Source: an uncultured Oscillospiraceae bacterium
GTDB lineage: Bacteria > Bacillota > Clostridia > Oscillospirales > Acutalibacteraceae
Direction: 5' to 3'
NCBI GenBank assembly: GCA_900546265.1
Contig: URCA01000013.1
Location: 20,833 to 84,832 of the forward strand
Length of the DNA: 64,000 nt
Part shown: positions 8,225 to 18,100 of the stretch, piece after piece
How the letters are laid out: each line of letters opens with the position of its first letter
How positions within the stretch are numbered: the stretch's first letter is position 1
The notes under the pieces: generated by a model
Seen by the model: the letters and a program-made list of their open reading frames with translations, nothing else
Database searches by the model: none
What the model was told of the DNA's origin: nothing
Translations under genes and position numbers: made by a program

Positions 8225-10639
8225 ATGAGTTTGAAAATCGCCCTGGCAGGTAACCCAAACAGCGGCAAAACCACGCTGTTCAACGCGCTTACCGGTTCTA
8301 ATCAGTTTGTGGGCAACTGGCCCGGCGTTACGGTGGAGAAGAAGGAAGGCAAGCTGAAAAAGCACGACGGCGTAACTATCGTCGATCTTCCCGGCATTTA
8401 CTCCCTGTCGCCCTACACCTTAGAGGAAGTGGTGGCGAGGAATTATCTGATCAGCGAGCGCCCGGACGCCATTTTGAACATTGTGGACGGCACCAACCTG
8501 GAGCGGAATCTGTATCTGACGACGCAGCTGACCGAACTGGGCATCCCGGTGGTCATTGCCATCAACATGATGGACGTGGTGAAGAAGAACGGGGACAAAA
8601 TCAATATTGCAGAACTGTCCAGAGAGCTGGGCTGTTCCATCGTGGAGATTTCCGCCCTGAAGGGAACGGGTGTCATGGAGGCGGCTGAGGCGGCCGTCGA
8701 GGCGGGCCGGACTACGAAAACCGTACCGATGCATACCTTCTCCGGGGTGGTAGAGCACGCTCTCGCCCACATCGAGGAGGCGGCCGTACATACCATGCCT
8801 CCCGAGCAGCAGCGTTGGTACGCCATCAAGATTTTCGAGCGGGACGAAAAGGTTCTGGACCAAATGAATCTGAATCCGGAGCTGATGGAGCATATCGAGG
8901 GGGACATCCAGGCGGCCGAGAAGGAACTGGATGACGACGCCGAAAGCATCATTACCAATGAGCGCTACGTCTATATCGCCTCTGTGATGAAAGGCTGTTA
9001 CAGGAAAAAAAGCGCCGGCCGGCTGTCGACCTCGGACAAAATCGACCGAGTGGTGACCAACCGTTTCGCTGCCCTGCCGATCTTTGCGGTGGTGATGTTC
9101 ATCGTCTATTTCGTGTCGGTGACCACGGTGGGCACCTGGGCGACCGATTGGGCCAACGACGGCGTGTTTGGAGACGGCTTCCACCTGCTGGGCATCGGCT
9201 CCTCTTCGTATGAGAAGGCGGCGGAAGAGTACGAGGTTCCCGGCGCGATTGTCGAGGCCTTCGAAACGGCAGCGGAAGAAGAGGGGCTTCAGCCGGGGGC
9301 GGCGGCCGATTTGACCACCACTGCCTATCTGTATGACGACGAGGGCAACGTGGAGGAGCAGATTCCGGTGGATTTTGCCGCGTATGAGGAAGCGGCGGCC
9401 AAGGAGGAGCCGGATCCGGCTGCCTACGGCGTGTGGGTCCCGGGCGTACCCGTGCTGGTCAAAGACGGTCTGACGGCCATCCACTGCGCCGATTGGCTGC
9501 AGGGGCTGATTTTGGACGGCATTATCGGCGGCGTGGGCGCAGTGCTGGGCTTTGTGCCCCAGATGCTGGTGCTCTTCCTGTTCCTCGCGTTTCTGGAGAG
9601 CTGCGGCTACATGGCACGCATCGCGTTTGTCATGGATCGTATTTTCCGCAAGTTCGGCCTGTCCGGTAAGTCGTTTATCCCGATGCTCATCGGCACCGGC
9701 TGCGGCATTCCCGGCATCATGGCGTCCCGTACGATTGAAAACGAGCGGGATCGCCGCATGACCATCATGACCACCACCTTCATTCCCTGCGGCGCCAAGC
9801 TGCCGATTATCGCCTTGATTGCGGGCGCACTGTTCGGCGGCGCCTGGTGGGTGGCGCCCAGCGCGTATTTTGTCGGTATCGCGGCCATCATCATCTCCGG
9901 CATCATGCTGAAGAAAACGCGGATGTTTTCCGGGGAGCCAGCGCCTTTTGTCATGGAACTGCCGGCCTATCACCTGCCGACTGTGGGCAACGTTCTGCGC
10001 TCCATGTGGGAGCGGGCCTGGTCGTTCATCAAGAAGGCCGGAACGGTGATTCTCCTGTCCGCCATCGTCCTCTGGTTCCTGCAGGGCTTCGGCGTGGAAA
10101 ACGGCCGCTTCGGCATGGTGGAGGATCTCAACCATTCCATTCTGGCCGTTATCGGCAGCGGCATCGCCTGGCTCTTTACCCCGCTTGGCTGGGGCAATTG
10201 GCAGAGCGCGGTGGCGACCATCACCGGCCTAATCGCTAAAGAAAACGTGGTCGGCACGTTCGGCGTGCTGTTCGGCGGCTTCGACGAGGTTGCGGAAAAT
10301 GGCTGGCAGATTTGGGCGAACATGCGGGACGTATTCACGCCACTGTCCGCCTATTCCTTCCTGGTATTCAATCTGCTGTGCGCCCCCTGCTTCGCGGCTA
10401 TGGGCGCCATCAAGCGGGAGATGAATTCCGCCAAATGGACGTTTTTCGCCATCGGCTATCAATGCGTGTTCGCGTATGCGATGTCTTTGATTGTGTATCA
10501 GCTGGGCAGGCTGTTCACCGGAAACGGCAGCGTCCTGTGGTCCATTGTGGCCTTCGCGCTGGTCGCGTTTATCCTGTATATGCTGTTCCGGCCTTATGAA
10601 GAGCCGAGCAAGCTGACACAGAAAGTCAAACTGAAATAA
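8225..10639 (+). CDS. feoB: Ferrous iron transport protein B (GTPase-permease)
   Basis: FeoB, 804 aa, is the membrane permease for Fe(II), with a cytoplasmic N-terminal G domain. The G motifs are clear: GNPNSGKT at residues 9-16 (G1), the VTVEKKEG switch (G2), DLPG at 54-57 (G3), NMMD at 114-117 (G4) and a SALKGTG-type G5. The helical NFeoB region follows, then the polytopic domain. The Gate motifs FVPQMLVLF...CGYMARIAFVMDR, GTGCGIPGI and TTFIPCGAKLPI are all present. An acidic insertion of about 100 residues (near residues 310-410, rich in Glu/Ala) sits in the first extracytoplasmic loop. AGAGAGGGACAGGAACA precedes ATG 8225. It is followed by the FeoB-associated Cys-rich peptide. Confidence 0.97.
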   Translation: MSLKIALAGNPNSGKTTLFNALTGSNQFVGNWPGVTVEKKEGKLKKHDGVTIVDLPGIYSLSPYTLEEVVARNYLISERPDAILNIVDGTNLERNLYLTTQLTELGIPVVIAINMMDVVKKNGDKINIAELSRELGCSIVEISALKGTGVMEAAEAAVEAGRTTKTVPMHTFSGVVEHALAHIEEAAVHTMPPEQQRWYAIKIFERDEKVLDQMNLNPELMEHIEGDIQAAEKELDDDAESIITNERYVYIASVMKGCYRKKSAGRLSTSDKIDRVVTNRFAALPIFAVVMFIVYFVSVTTVGTWATDWANDGVFGDGFHLLGIGSSSYEKAAEEYEVPGAIVEAFETAAEEEGLQPGAAADLTTTAYLYDDEGNVEEQIPVDFAAYEEAAAKEEPDPAAYGVWVPGVPVLVKDGLTAIHCADWLQGLILDGIIGGVGAVLGFVPQMLVLFLFLAFLESCGYMARIAFVMDRIFRKFGLSGKSFIPMLIGTGCGIPGIMASRTIENERDRRMTIMTTTFIPCGAKLPIIALIAGALFGGAWWVAPSAYFVGIAAIIISGIMLKKTRMFSGEPAPFVMELPAYHLPTVGNVLRSMWERAWSFIKKAGTVILLSAIVLWFLQGFGVENGRFGMVEDLNHSILAVIGSGIAWLFTPLGWGNWQSAVATITGLIAKENVVGTFGVLFGGFDEVAENGWQIWANMRDVFTPLSAYSFLVFNLLCAPCFAAMGAIKREMNSAKWTFFAIGYQCVFAYAMSLIVYQLGRLFTGNGSVLWSIVAFALVAFILYMLFRPYEEPSKLTQKVKLK

Positions 10640-10670
10640 TCCCCAGTTCCCATAAAAGGAGGAGCTCGTT

Positions 10671-10844
10671 ATGTTGTCCTGGTTCGCCGAGAATCTGTCG
10701 ACCATACTCGTCCTGGTGGTGCTGGTCACCGTGGTTGCTCTGATCATCGTGCATATGGTGAGAAACAGGAGGAAGGGAAAGCTCTCCTGCGGCTGCGGCT
10801 GTCAGAATTGCCCCATGAGCGGCAGCTGCCATCAGAATAAGTGA
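10671..10844 (+). CDS. FeoB-associated Cys-rich membrane protein
   Basis: This is a 57-aa protein. It has one transmembrane helix (residues about 8-30), a basic stretch RNRRKGK, and then a tail with CGCGCQNC and a further Cys (five Cys in all). That layout defines the small FeoB-associated Cys-rich membrane family, encoded after feoB in many Firmicutes; a role in handling iron at the cytoplasmic face has been proposed but not proven. The ATG at 10671 has the strong ribosome binding site AAAAGGAGGAG. It lies 31 bases after feoB and just before a strong terminator, so it is the last feo-operon gene. Confidence 0.9.
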   Translation: MLSWFAENLSTILVLVVLVTVVALIIVHMVRNRRKGKLSCGCGCQNCPMSGSCHQNK

Positions 10845-10881
10845 TCGTAGCGTTTACACGCGAGGAGAAGCGCACCCGCGC

Positions 10882-10923
10882 AAAACACCCGAGGCCCGCA
10901 TGATTGCGGGCCTCGGGTGTTTT
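10882..10923. terminator. Bidirectional rho-independent terminator
   Basis: A 19-bp stem runs from AAAACACCCGAGGCCCGCA (10882-10900) to its exact complement ending in GTGTTTT (to 10923), with a short TGAT loop. The A-tract on one arm and the T-tract on the other make it usable from both strands. It serves the feo operon on + and the AraC gene on -, which stops at 10955. Confidence 0.92.
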
Positions 10924-10954
10924 GGAGTTATTCCGGGAAATGAAAGTCCGGTCA

Positions 10955-11785
10955 TCATGATTTCTGGCGTTTCCTAGCTTGGCTGGGGCTGAAGCCGGTT
11001 TTGGCTTTGAATTGACGGGAAAACAACAGGGCGTCGTCGTAGCCGACGCTGCGGGCGATATGGCCGATTCTCAGGTCGGTTTCCTCCAGAAGGCGCGCGG
11101 CGGTCTCCACGCGGTAATTGATCAGATACTGCTGGGGCGAAACGCCCTTTTCCTTTTTAAACAAATCGCTGAAATAGGTGCGGGAAAATCCGAAATCCGC
11201 CGCCATGCGGGTGATGGAAATGGGATTGCTGATGTTATTGTGAATAAAATCGGCCACGCGATCGGAAAACGTCCAGGTCGTCAGCCGCCTCTTGTGTTCC
11301 TGGCGCGTCAGGTAGCCGATGCATCGCAGCAGCTCGCCTTGTATGCGCAGGGCGTTGGCCTGCCCGTCGATTTTGCTTTCGATATCGTCCAGCTCGCCCA
11401 ACATGCCGCGGAAAAATTCCAGACAGCCAGGATCGTGCACCACGGGGTTTTCCAGACTAAGGCCGGCGGATTTCACCAGCGCGTCCGCCCGTTCGCCTGT
11501 GAAGCCCACCCAGATATATGTATAAGGTTCGATCATGTCCGCGTAGTACACGGTCACGTTATCCGGCGTTATCAGAAACATATCGCCCGTGGACAGGGGG
11601 TGGATGGTCGTGCTGTCGTTGAAATAGCCCTTGCCGGTGACGATGTAATGGATGAGGTAAATATCCCGCACGGCCGGTCCATATGTATTGCCGGGCGCGC
11701 ACTCATGGGTGCCGCATTGTATAATTTCGATATCGTGGTGATTCTGTGGGGTGATGTAGAGAAAATCCGGCTGAAACTTATCCAT
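10955..11785 (-). CDS. AraC-family transcriptional regulator
   Basis: The 276-aa protein has an N-terminal sugar-sensing cupin half (HECAPGNTYGPAVRD, then LIHYIVTGKGYF and PLSTGDMFLITPD). The C-terminal part is a double helix-turn-helix of about 100 residues (ITRMAADFGFSRTYFSDLFK and the signature block VGYDDALLFSRQFKAKTGFSP). I chose ATG 11785 because GGGAGGG lies 8 bases upstream; an in-frame ATG at 11854 would add 23 residues but overlaps the predicted promoter. It is divergent from the large 12122-38294 gene run and is the obvious candidate activator of it. The ligand is unknown; the family usually binds mono- or oligosaccharides. Confidence 0.92.
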   Translation of the reverse strand: MDKFQPDFLYITPQNHHDIEIIQCGTHECAPGNTYGPAVRDIYLIHYIVTGKGYFNDSTTIHPLSTGDMFLITPDNVTVYYADMIEPYTYIWVGFTGERADALVKSAGLSLENPVVHDPGCLEFFRGMLGELDDIESKIDGQANALRIQGELLRCIGYLTRQEHKRRLTTWTFSDRVADFIHNNISNPISITRMAADFGFSRTYFSDLFKKEKGVSPQQYLINYRVETAARLLEETDLRIGHIARSVGYDDALLFSRQFKAKTGFSPSQARKRQKS

Positions 11786-11852
11786 GTGATTACCCTCCCT
11801 GACATATTTCCATATTTTTGAGAAAGAAACAGGTTTTTTTCTATTTACTTCC

Positions 11853-11881
11853 ATTATACTTGTTCATTATAATAAAAGCAA
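11853..11881 (-). promoter_or_regulatory. Promoter of the AraC gene
   Basis: On the - strand, TTGCTT (11881-11876) is followed by 17 bases and a perfect TATAAT (11858-11853). Transcription would start near 11846, giving a leader of about 60 bases before the chosen ATG at 11785. Confidence 0.6.
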
Positions 11882-12121
11882 ACCTATTGCACAAAAACCA
11901 AAGTGAAGAAAAGAAAAATTATAGATATGAGGCATTGATAATAGATCTGCATTATTATTGGCACGATTCGCTTGTTTATAAGGAAGCGATATGACTCGGT
12001 AGGATAGAGCGGCAGCGCCTCGAAATAATTCCATGTTTCCGACAGCGGCGGCTCCCTTTACAGTTCAGAAGCAAGCCGATGGAAGTTCATACAACCTTGA
12101 CCGATTAAGGAGGGTGTTAAG
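11882..12121 (+). promoter_or_regulatory. Divergent upstream region of the 13-gene run
   Basis: This AT-rich 240-base region separates the AraC gene from the first gene of the large run and should contain its promoter and AraC sites. No consensus -35/-10 pair with proper spacing stands out (TTGGCA at 11958 and TATAAG at 11977 are only 13 bases apart), consistent with an activator-dependent promoter. A small dyad TCGCTT (11968-11973)/AAGCGA (11984-11989) brackets the TATAAG. The strong ribosome binding site AAGGAGGGTG precedes ATG 12122. Confidence 0.4.
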
Positions 12122-15100
12122 ATGACCAAGATGAAAAGGTATCCGCGGTTTCTCGCCTTGCTGGCGACGCTGGCCCTGTTGCTGAACAGCGTGCCCCTTA
12201 TCCTTCAGGCAGCGGCGGACAATGCCGCTATGACGCTGCGCGTTTTGGAGGATTTCACCGGGCTTGTCCCCGGCGGCGAGGTCGGCAGCCTGACGGTGGA
12301 CGGCGTAAACAAAGGGACAGTCGCGGCCGCCGAGAGCCCAGGCGCCCTGGGCGGCAACGCTCTGGTCATGCGCAGCGACGCCGTCGTCGGCTGGACCGGC
12401 ACCGAGGGCTGGGCCGGTTATACGATGAATTTCGCGCCGGGAACGACGTTGGCTGGGGCCGATGCGCTGCTGCTGTATGTCAAGGGACTGACGGTGGACG
12501 CCGTTAAAAAGGTGAGGTTTGCCCTCACCGGGACGAAGGCCGGCGGTCAGACAGTCACGGTCACCCCCAAGGGCTGGACAAAATACGATTGCCTCAGCCT
12601 GGACAGCGGCACCTGGGGCAGCCTGCCGGAAACCGACGACGCGCAGTCGCTGCGCGTTCCGGGGAATTTCCATGGATATATCCGCCTGCCGCTGGCCAAG
12701 CTGACCAACGGGTCGGGCATCGAGAGCCTGACCAGCCTGAAGCTCAATATTCAGGATATCGGCGGCGCTAACGGCACTTTCCTGCTGGGCGGAATTTGGG
12801 CGGTGACCGCCAATGCGTCCAGTACGAGCACGAATGTCACGCTGGACGGCGCGACCGAGTCCGTTTCCTTAATTAAGGCCGATGTAGAGGGCCTCTATCT
12901 AGAGGTGCTGGAAAACTTCCAATCCAAAGCAATCGGATCCTCTTGGTCGGTGTCCGACGCGGGCAAGGCCACGGGTTCGATTGTGCCCGGCATCGGCTCG
13001 GTCGGCGGGGGCAACGCCCTGCGCATCAGCTCGCCGGAACAGACCGGCTGGCCCTATCCATATGTCAGCATACCGATCGGCGTATCGGAGGACGCTCAGG
13101 CTGAAAGCACCGGTCTGATGGTGTATATCCGCAACATTCAGCACGGCAGTCGCATCAATATGTATGTCCGTGTAAAGGGCACCAAGGACGGCGCGACGGC
13201 GACAGCCGTACCCTTCCCGGGGACGGCCTTCAAGCTGTACAACACCCAGCAAAACGCCTGGCAGGACTCGGGTTCGACCACCAACAATAACCCGCTGGTG
13301 CAGCTGCCCGATGAATTCGAGGGGTACGTGTATCTGCCGTTCAGCCAGCTGCAGAAGGACGGCGGCCCGGCTAAAACCGCCTATACGCTGGACGATATTA
13401 CCTCCATAGAAATCGGCGCGCACAATGTCGGGCCGGCGAAGGGTCCGGTCACCATCGATAATCTCTATCTGGTGCGCCAGCCGGGGGATTTCGCCAGTAA
13501 CGCCGTGACGCTGGCCGGCGACGAAGCCAATCCGACAACGCTGTATAATCCACAGGCCGTTCTGCATCTCGCCGTGCTGGAGGATTACGCCGACGAGCAG
13601 CCCGGCGCCGATTACGGCCAGATGACCGTGGACGGCGCGCCGACGGGCTCGCTCGAGGTGGTGCGGGGGTTGGGCGATATCGCTTCGGGCAACGCTCTCA
13701 AGGCGGGCAGCGGCGAAACCGCGAGCGGGATCCCCTATGTCGACGTGCCGGTCAACGTGACCGCCGCGGCCAAACAGGCGGCGAGCGGCCTGATGGTCTA
13801 CATCCGCGAGGTGAACAAGGCGGGCGGCGAGGCGGTTAATCTTCATGTGCGGGTTCACGGTACGGCCGGGGGCCAGGACGTCATCGCCCGGATGTTTTCC
13901 TGGGACACCTCCTATAAGGCGTACGATATCCGGCAGAAAAAGTGGATCGGTCTGGCCATGAACGACGGCAGTTACCTCTGTATGCCGTCGGGATTCGAGG
14001 GCTATGTCTACCTGCCGTTCCGTAAGATGGAAAACGCCGATGGATCCAACAATTATAAAGAGTTAGCCATGGATACCATTTCGCGCGTTCAGTACGGCCT
14101 GCAGGATGTCGGCGGGGCGAACGGAAGCGCGGTTCTCGGCGCGACGTATCTTGTGATTTACGCCGGATTCCTGAACACCGACGCGGCCACAGTCGCCGGG
14201 GTGCACACCGCGGAGCACGGCTCGCTCAATCCCTCCTCGTCCACCATCTACGATCCGGTTTTGCATCTCGATTTCGACGATGCCACCGCGCAGGATAAGA
14301 GCGGCTTCGGCAATCACGGCGCCGCCTCCGATGGAGTCACCTATGTAGAGGGCATCAAGGGCAAGGCCGTCCATATTGACAACACGGGCGTTTCCTGGGG
14401 CGGGCAGGCCGCGCAGTACGTCAATTTCGGCACGCCGGATAATCTGCGGTTCGGAGAAGAGGATTTTTCTGTCTCCCTGTGGTATAGAGCCGGAAAGACC
14501 AAGCCCGCGTCGGGCGTCCTGATCTCCAACAAGGACTGGTTTGACAGCGGCATATCCAAAGGCTTTTCACTGGTTGCCCGGGACAGCGGCCTGAACGCCA
14601 ATATCGCGGACGGCAAAACCCGGCTCGATCTGCCCGGACAGGGGCAGGGCATCGCCTCACTGAACGACGCGAATTGGCACCAGGTGGTGCTCAGCGTCAG
14701 CCGAGAGGGCAACGCCGTGCTGTATCTGGATGGACAGCCGGTCAGCACGAAAGCCGCCAGCGCTCTGGAGGGAGCTCTTGACAACGGCCTTTTCCAGCTT
14801 GGCCGCGATACCAAAGGCAAGGGCGGACTTGACAAGGGCGACGTGGACGAAATCAAGGTGTGGCGCAAGGCGCTGTCGGCCACGGAGGTCACGGCCGAAT
14901 ACAAAGCCATTATGGACTATCAGCAGTATAAGGCGCCGGTCCTGTCGGTGGGCTTCGACGGTAATTTGAACGACGACAGCGGCAACGGGTACGACGGCAG
15001 GGCCGGTGGCGACGGCGTGGAATACATCGAAGGCATCAGCGGCCAGGGCCTGTTCCTGCATAACCGCACATCTGCCGGGCATCTGTGGGGCAAGCCCGCG

Positions 15101-18100
15101 GTCAACTGGGTGGATTTCACCGGCAGCGAGCTGAATCTCGGCGGCGGCAGCTTCACGGTGAGCGGATGGTACAAGGCCAATCAGGCCACGCCGGTGCAGG
15201 GCGTCCTCTTTACCAATAAGGACGCGTCCGGCAACGGGTTCACCGTACAGGTGGACACCACCCGCGGACTCATCGCCAATATCTGCGCCGGGGGCACCAC
15301 CCGCTACGTGCCGGCGAACGGCGGCGGCACCGGCATACTCGACCGGGCCTGGCACCATGTGGCGTTTACGGTTGACAGGCAGGGCGAGGCGGTTCTCTAT
15401 CTCGACGGCCGCGCCATCTTCTCCACCGATGTTTCCACGCTGGCGGGCGATCTGCCCGGAGGCACCTTCACTATCGGCCGGGACAATGTGTCGGGCAAAT
15501 ACGGACTGGATGACGCCAACGTCGACGAGGTACAGGTATACCGCCGCGCTCTGTCGGCGGGGGAGATCGCCGCGCTGCAATCCGATGTGCAGATTCGGCT
15601 GAAGATTCGGAGCTATCGGGAGAATCTGGCCAAAATCACCGTCGACAACTATTTTTATAAGCAGGCCGACTTGGATGCGATAATCCAGGCGCTCGATACC
15701 CTTGAGGAAGAGATGGACGGCAAAACCATCGCGGAAAAGCAGGCCCTGCTGAACGCGTTCGACAGCCGGTACAACACCTTTATGGAGGGACCGCGTCCGC
15801 TCTTCTCCTTCGCGGCGGGCAGTGATCCGCATCTGCGCGAAACCGGGGCGAATCTCGACCGGTTCAACCAGTTCCTCGGGGATGTCAAAACGGCCCTGCC
15901 CGACGCAAAAGCGGTGCTGGTATCCGGGGATATGACGGAAAACGGCAGCCAGGCGGAGTTCGACGCCTATTGGAACGCGCTGAAGAAAAACACGCCCGAG
16001 GGGACCCTGGTGCTCTCCGCGCTCGGCAACCACGACGCGCGTGGGCCTCTGTCGAGCACGGCTAGCATGGAGCAGCGGTGGGCCAACGCTAAAAAATGGT
16101 ATCTCGACGGGCTCAACACCTATCTGGGCACGTCGTATACCGACGTGTATTACCATCGGGAAATCGGCGGCTATGATTTCATCACGCTCAACACCGAAAA
16201 CGCCGACAAGGATATGGCCACCGTGTCCCAGAAGCAGCTTATCTGGTTTGAAAATCAGCTCAAGGCCATTGCTGCGGCCAAGCCTGGCCAGCCCATTTTT
16301 GTCCAGATGCATCAGGCGCTGAAGGGCACGCATCCGCTGACCGACGTGGAGACCAACACGGTCGGGGCGGCCAGCGATGCGCTGAAGGCCATTATCGCCA
16401 AATACCCGCAGGTGGTATACTTCTCAGGCCATACGCACAACGGCGTCGGCTTCTCCGACATAATCAACGACGGCAAGGGCGTGTTCATCGACCTGCCGAG
16501 CATGGAGCACAACGGCCGGGGCAATCCCAGCCTCACCCTGGCGCACTATGTCAGCGTGTACGACGGCTTTATCCGCCTGCGCGTCCGGGATTTCGCCTCC
16601 GGCCAATGGCTGCCCGAATACGAACGCATCATCGACATGACCGTCGCCGGCACAGTAGACAAGGACGACCTGCGCGCCTTATACCAGAAGTATATGACCA
16701 TGGGACAGGGGCGGTATTCCGACGAGACCTGGGCGGTTTACGAGGCGGCGTTCGGCGAAGCCCATCGGGTGCTGAACGACCGTGCGGCCACGCAGGCGCA
16801 GGTGAACGATGCCCGCAAAGCGCTGCAGTCGGCCGTAGACGGCCTTGAGGTGGTCCCGGTGGATTTGGCTGCGAACAAGCCGGCCATGGATTTGACCATG
16901 CTACAGGATTTCGGCAGCCTCCCGGCCGTCACCGCCACCGACGGCGACATGACGGCGACCCTGGCGTCCGGAAGCCGGGCGCTGGATGGGAAAAACACGC
17001 TGGTTCTCGGAGCGGAAACCGCCAAGGGCAGCGACAAGAGCTATAGCGTTTCCATGCCTGCCGGCAGGGATATTTCCCAGCAGCAGGGCCTGCTTCTCTA
17101 CCTCAAGACCCCGAAGCATAAAGACGGCGAGCGGGAGAGCCGGGTCAGTATTTCGCTCCGTCTGGATACCGGCAAAACCATCGACTGGGCCGGCGCGGTT
17201 CTCTCTTATCTCGACAGCGAAACCCAAAACTGGGTGCCGCTGACGGTGCCTTCCAACGGACTGGCCGGTCTGCCCGCCGGATTCGAAGGGTATGTCAAGC
17301 TGCTGTTCAGCGATCTGCCGGCGGGCAAGCGCGGCGATATCGCCGCGTCGGGCGCGCTTCAAGCGCTGGAGTTCCGCTGCGGCAATGTGGGCGGCGATGC
17401 GTTCGGTTCGCTGCGGCTCGGCGCGGTCTACGGCATCGTGCAGGAGACCGGCGGCCTGACGGCCCGGATAGACGGCAAGGACGCCCGGTTCCTCGTGAAC
17501 GGCCGGAAGCCGGACGAGGATCAGCAAAAGCTGTTCGCCGCCGCCATGAAGGGCGAAACGCTCCTCGGCTTCAAGGGCTTTGAAAAGGGTGAGGACGCCC
17601 GCGCCCGCGGCCTGCAGAAGCTGTATAACGTCGTGGATCCCGACAACATCACCGCCACCTTCGTGGACAGTCCCTCCGGCCTGACGGGCGGCCCCGCCCT
17701 CCAGATTGATGCACCACAGGTTCGCGGTTTCTGGGAGACGCCGGGCGGTATTCTCGAAAACGTGTATTATGAAACCTATTATCCGGCGAACACCTACATC
17801 GACAACATGCAGGCCTTTATGTTCTATATTCAGACGCCTGACGCGCACCCCGCCGAACCGGACGATCCGTTCACGACCAAGGTGTTTTTCAATCTGCACA
17901 CGGTGAACGCCGCAGGGGTCGAGCTGTGGACGAACACGGGCGACTGGAATCGGGTGTACTTCCTGGAAAAAGGCTCCGGCGAATGGCAGACGCTGGAGAC
18001 TGACGCCGGCCATGTCCGGCTGCCGGTCAACACCGAGGGGTATGTGCTTGCGCCGCTCGATCAGTTCAAGACGAATCCCATCGTCAAGGATATGGCCAAC

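Noticed and set aside
11958..11982. TTGGCA and TATAAG as a promoter for the 13-gene run.
   Set aside because: The spacing of 13 bases is too short for a normal sigma-70 promoter; kept only as a possible activator-dependent element.
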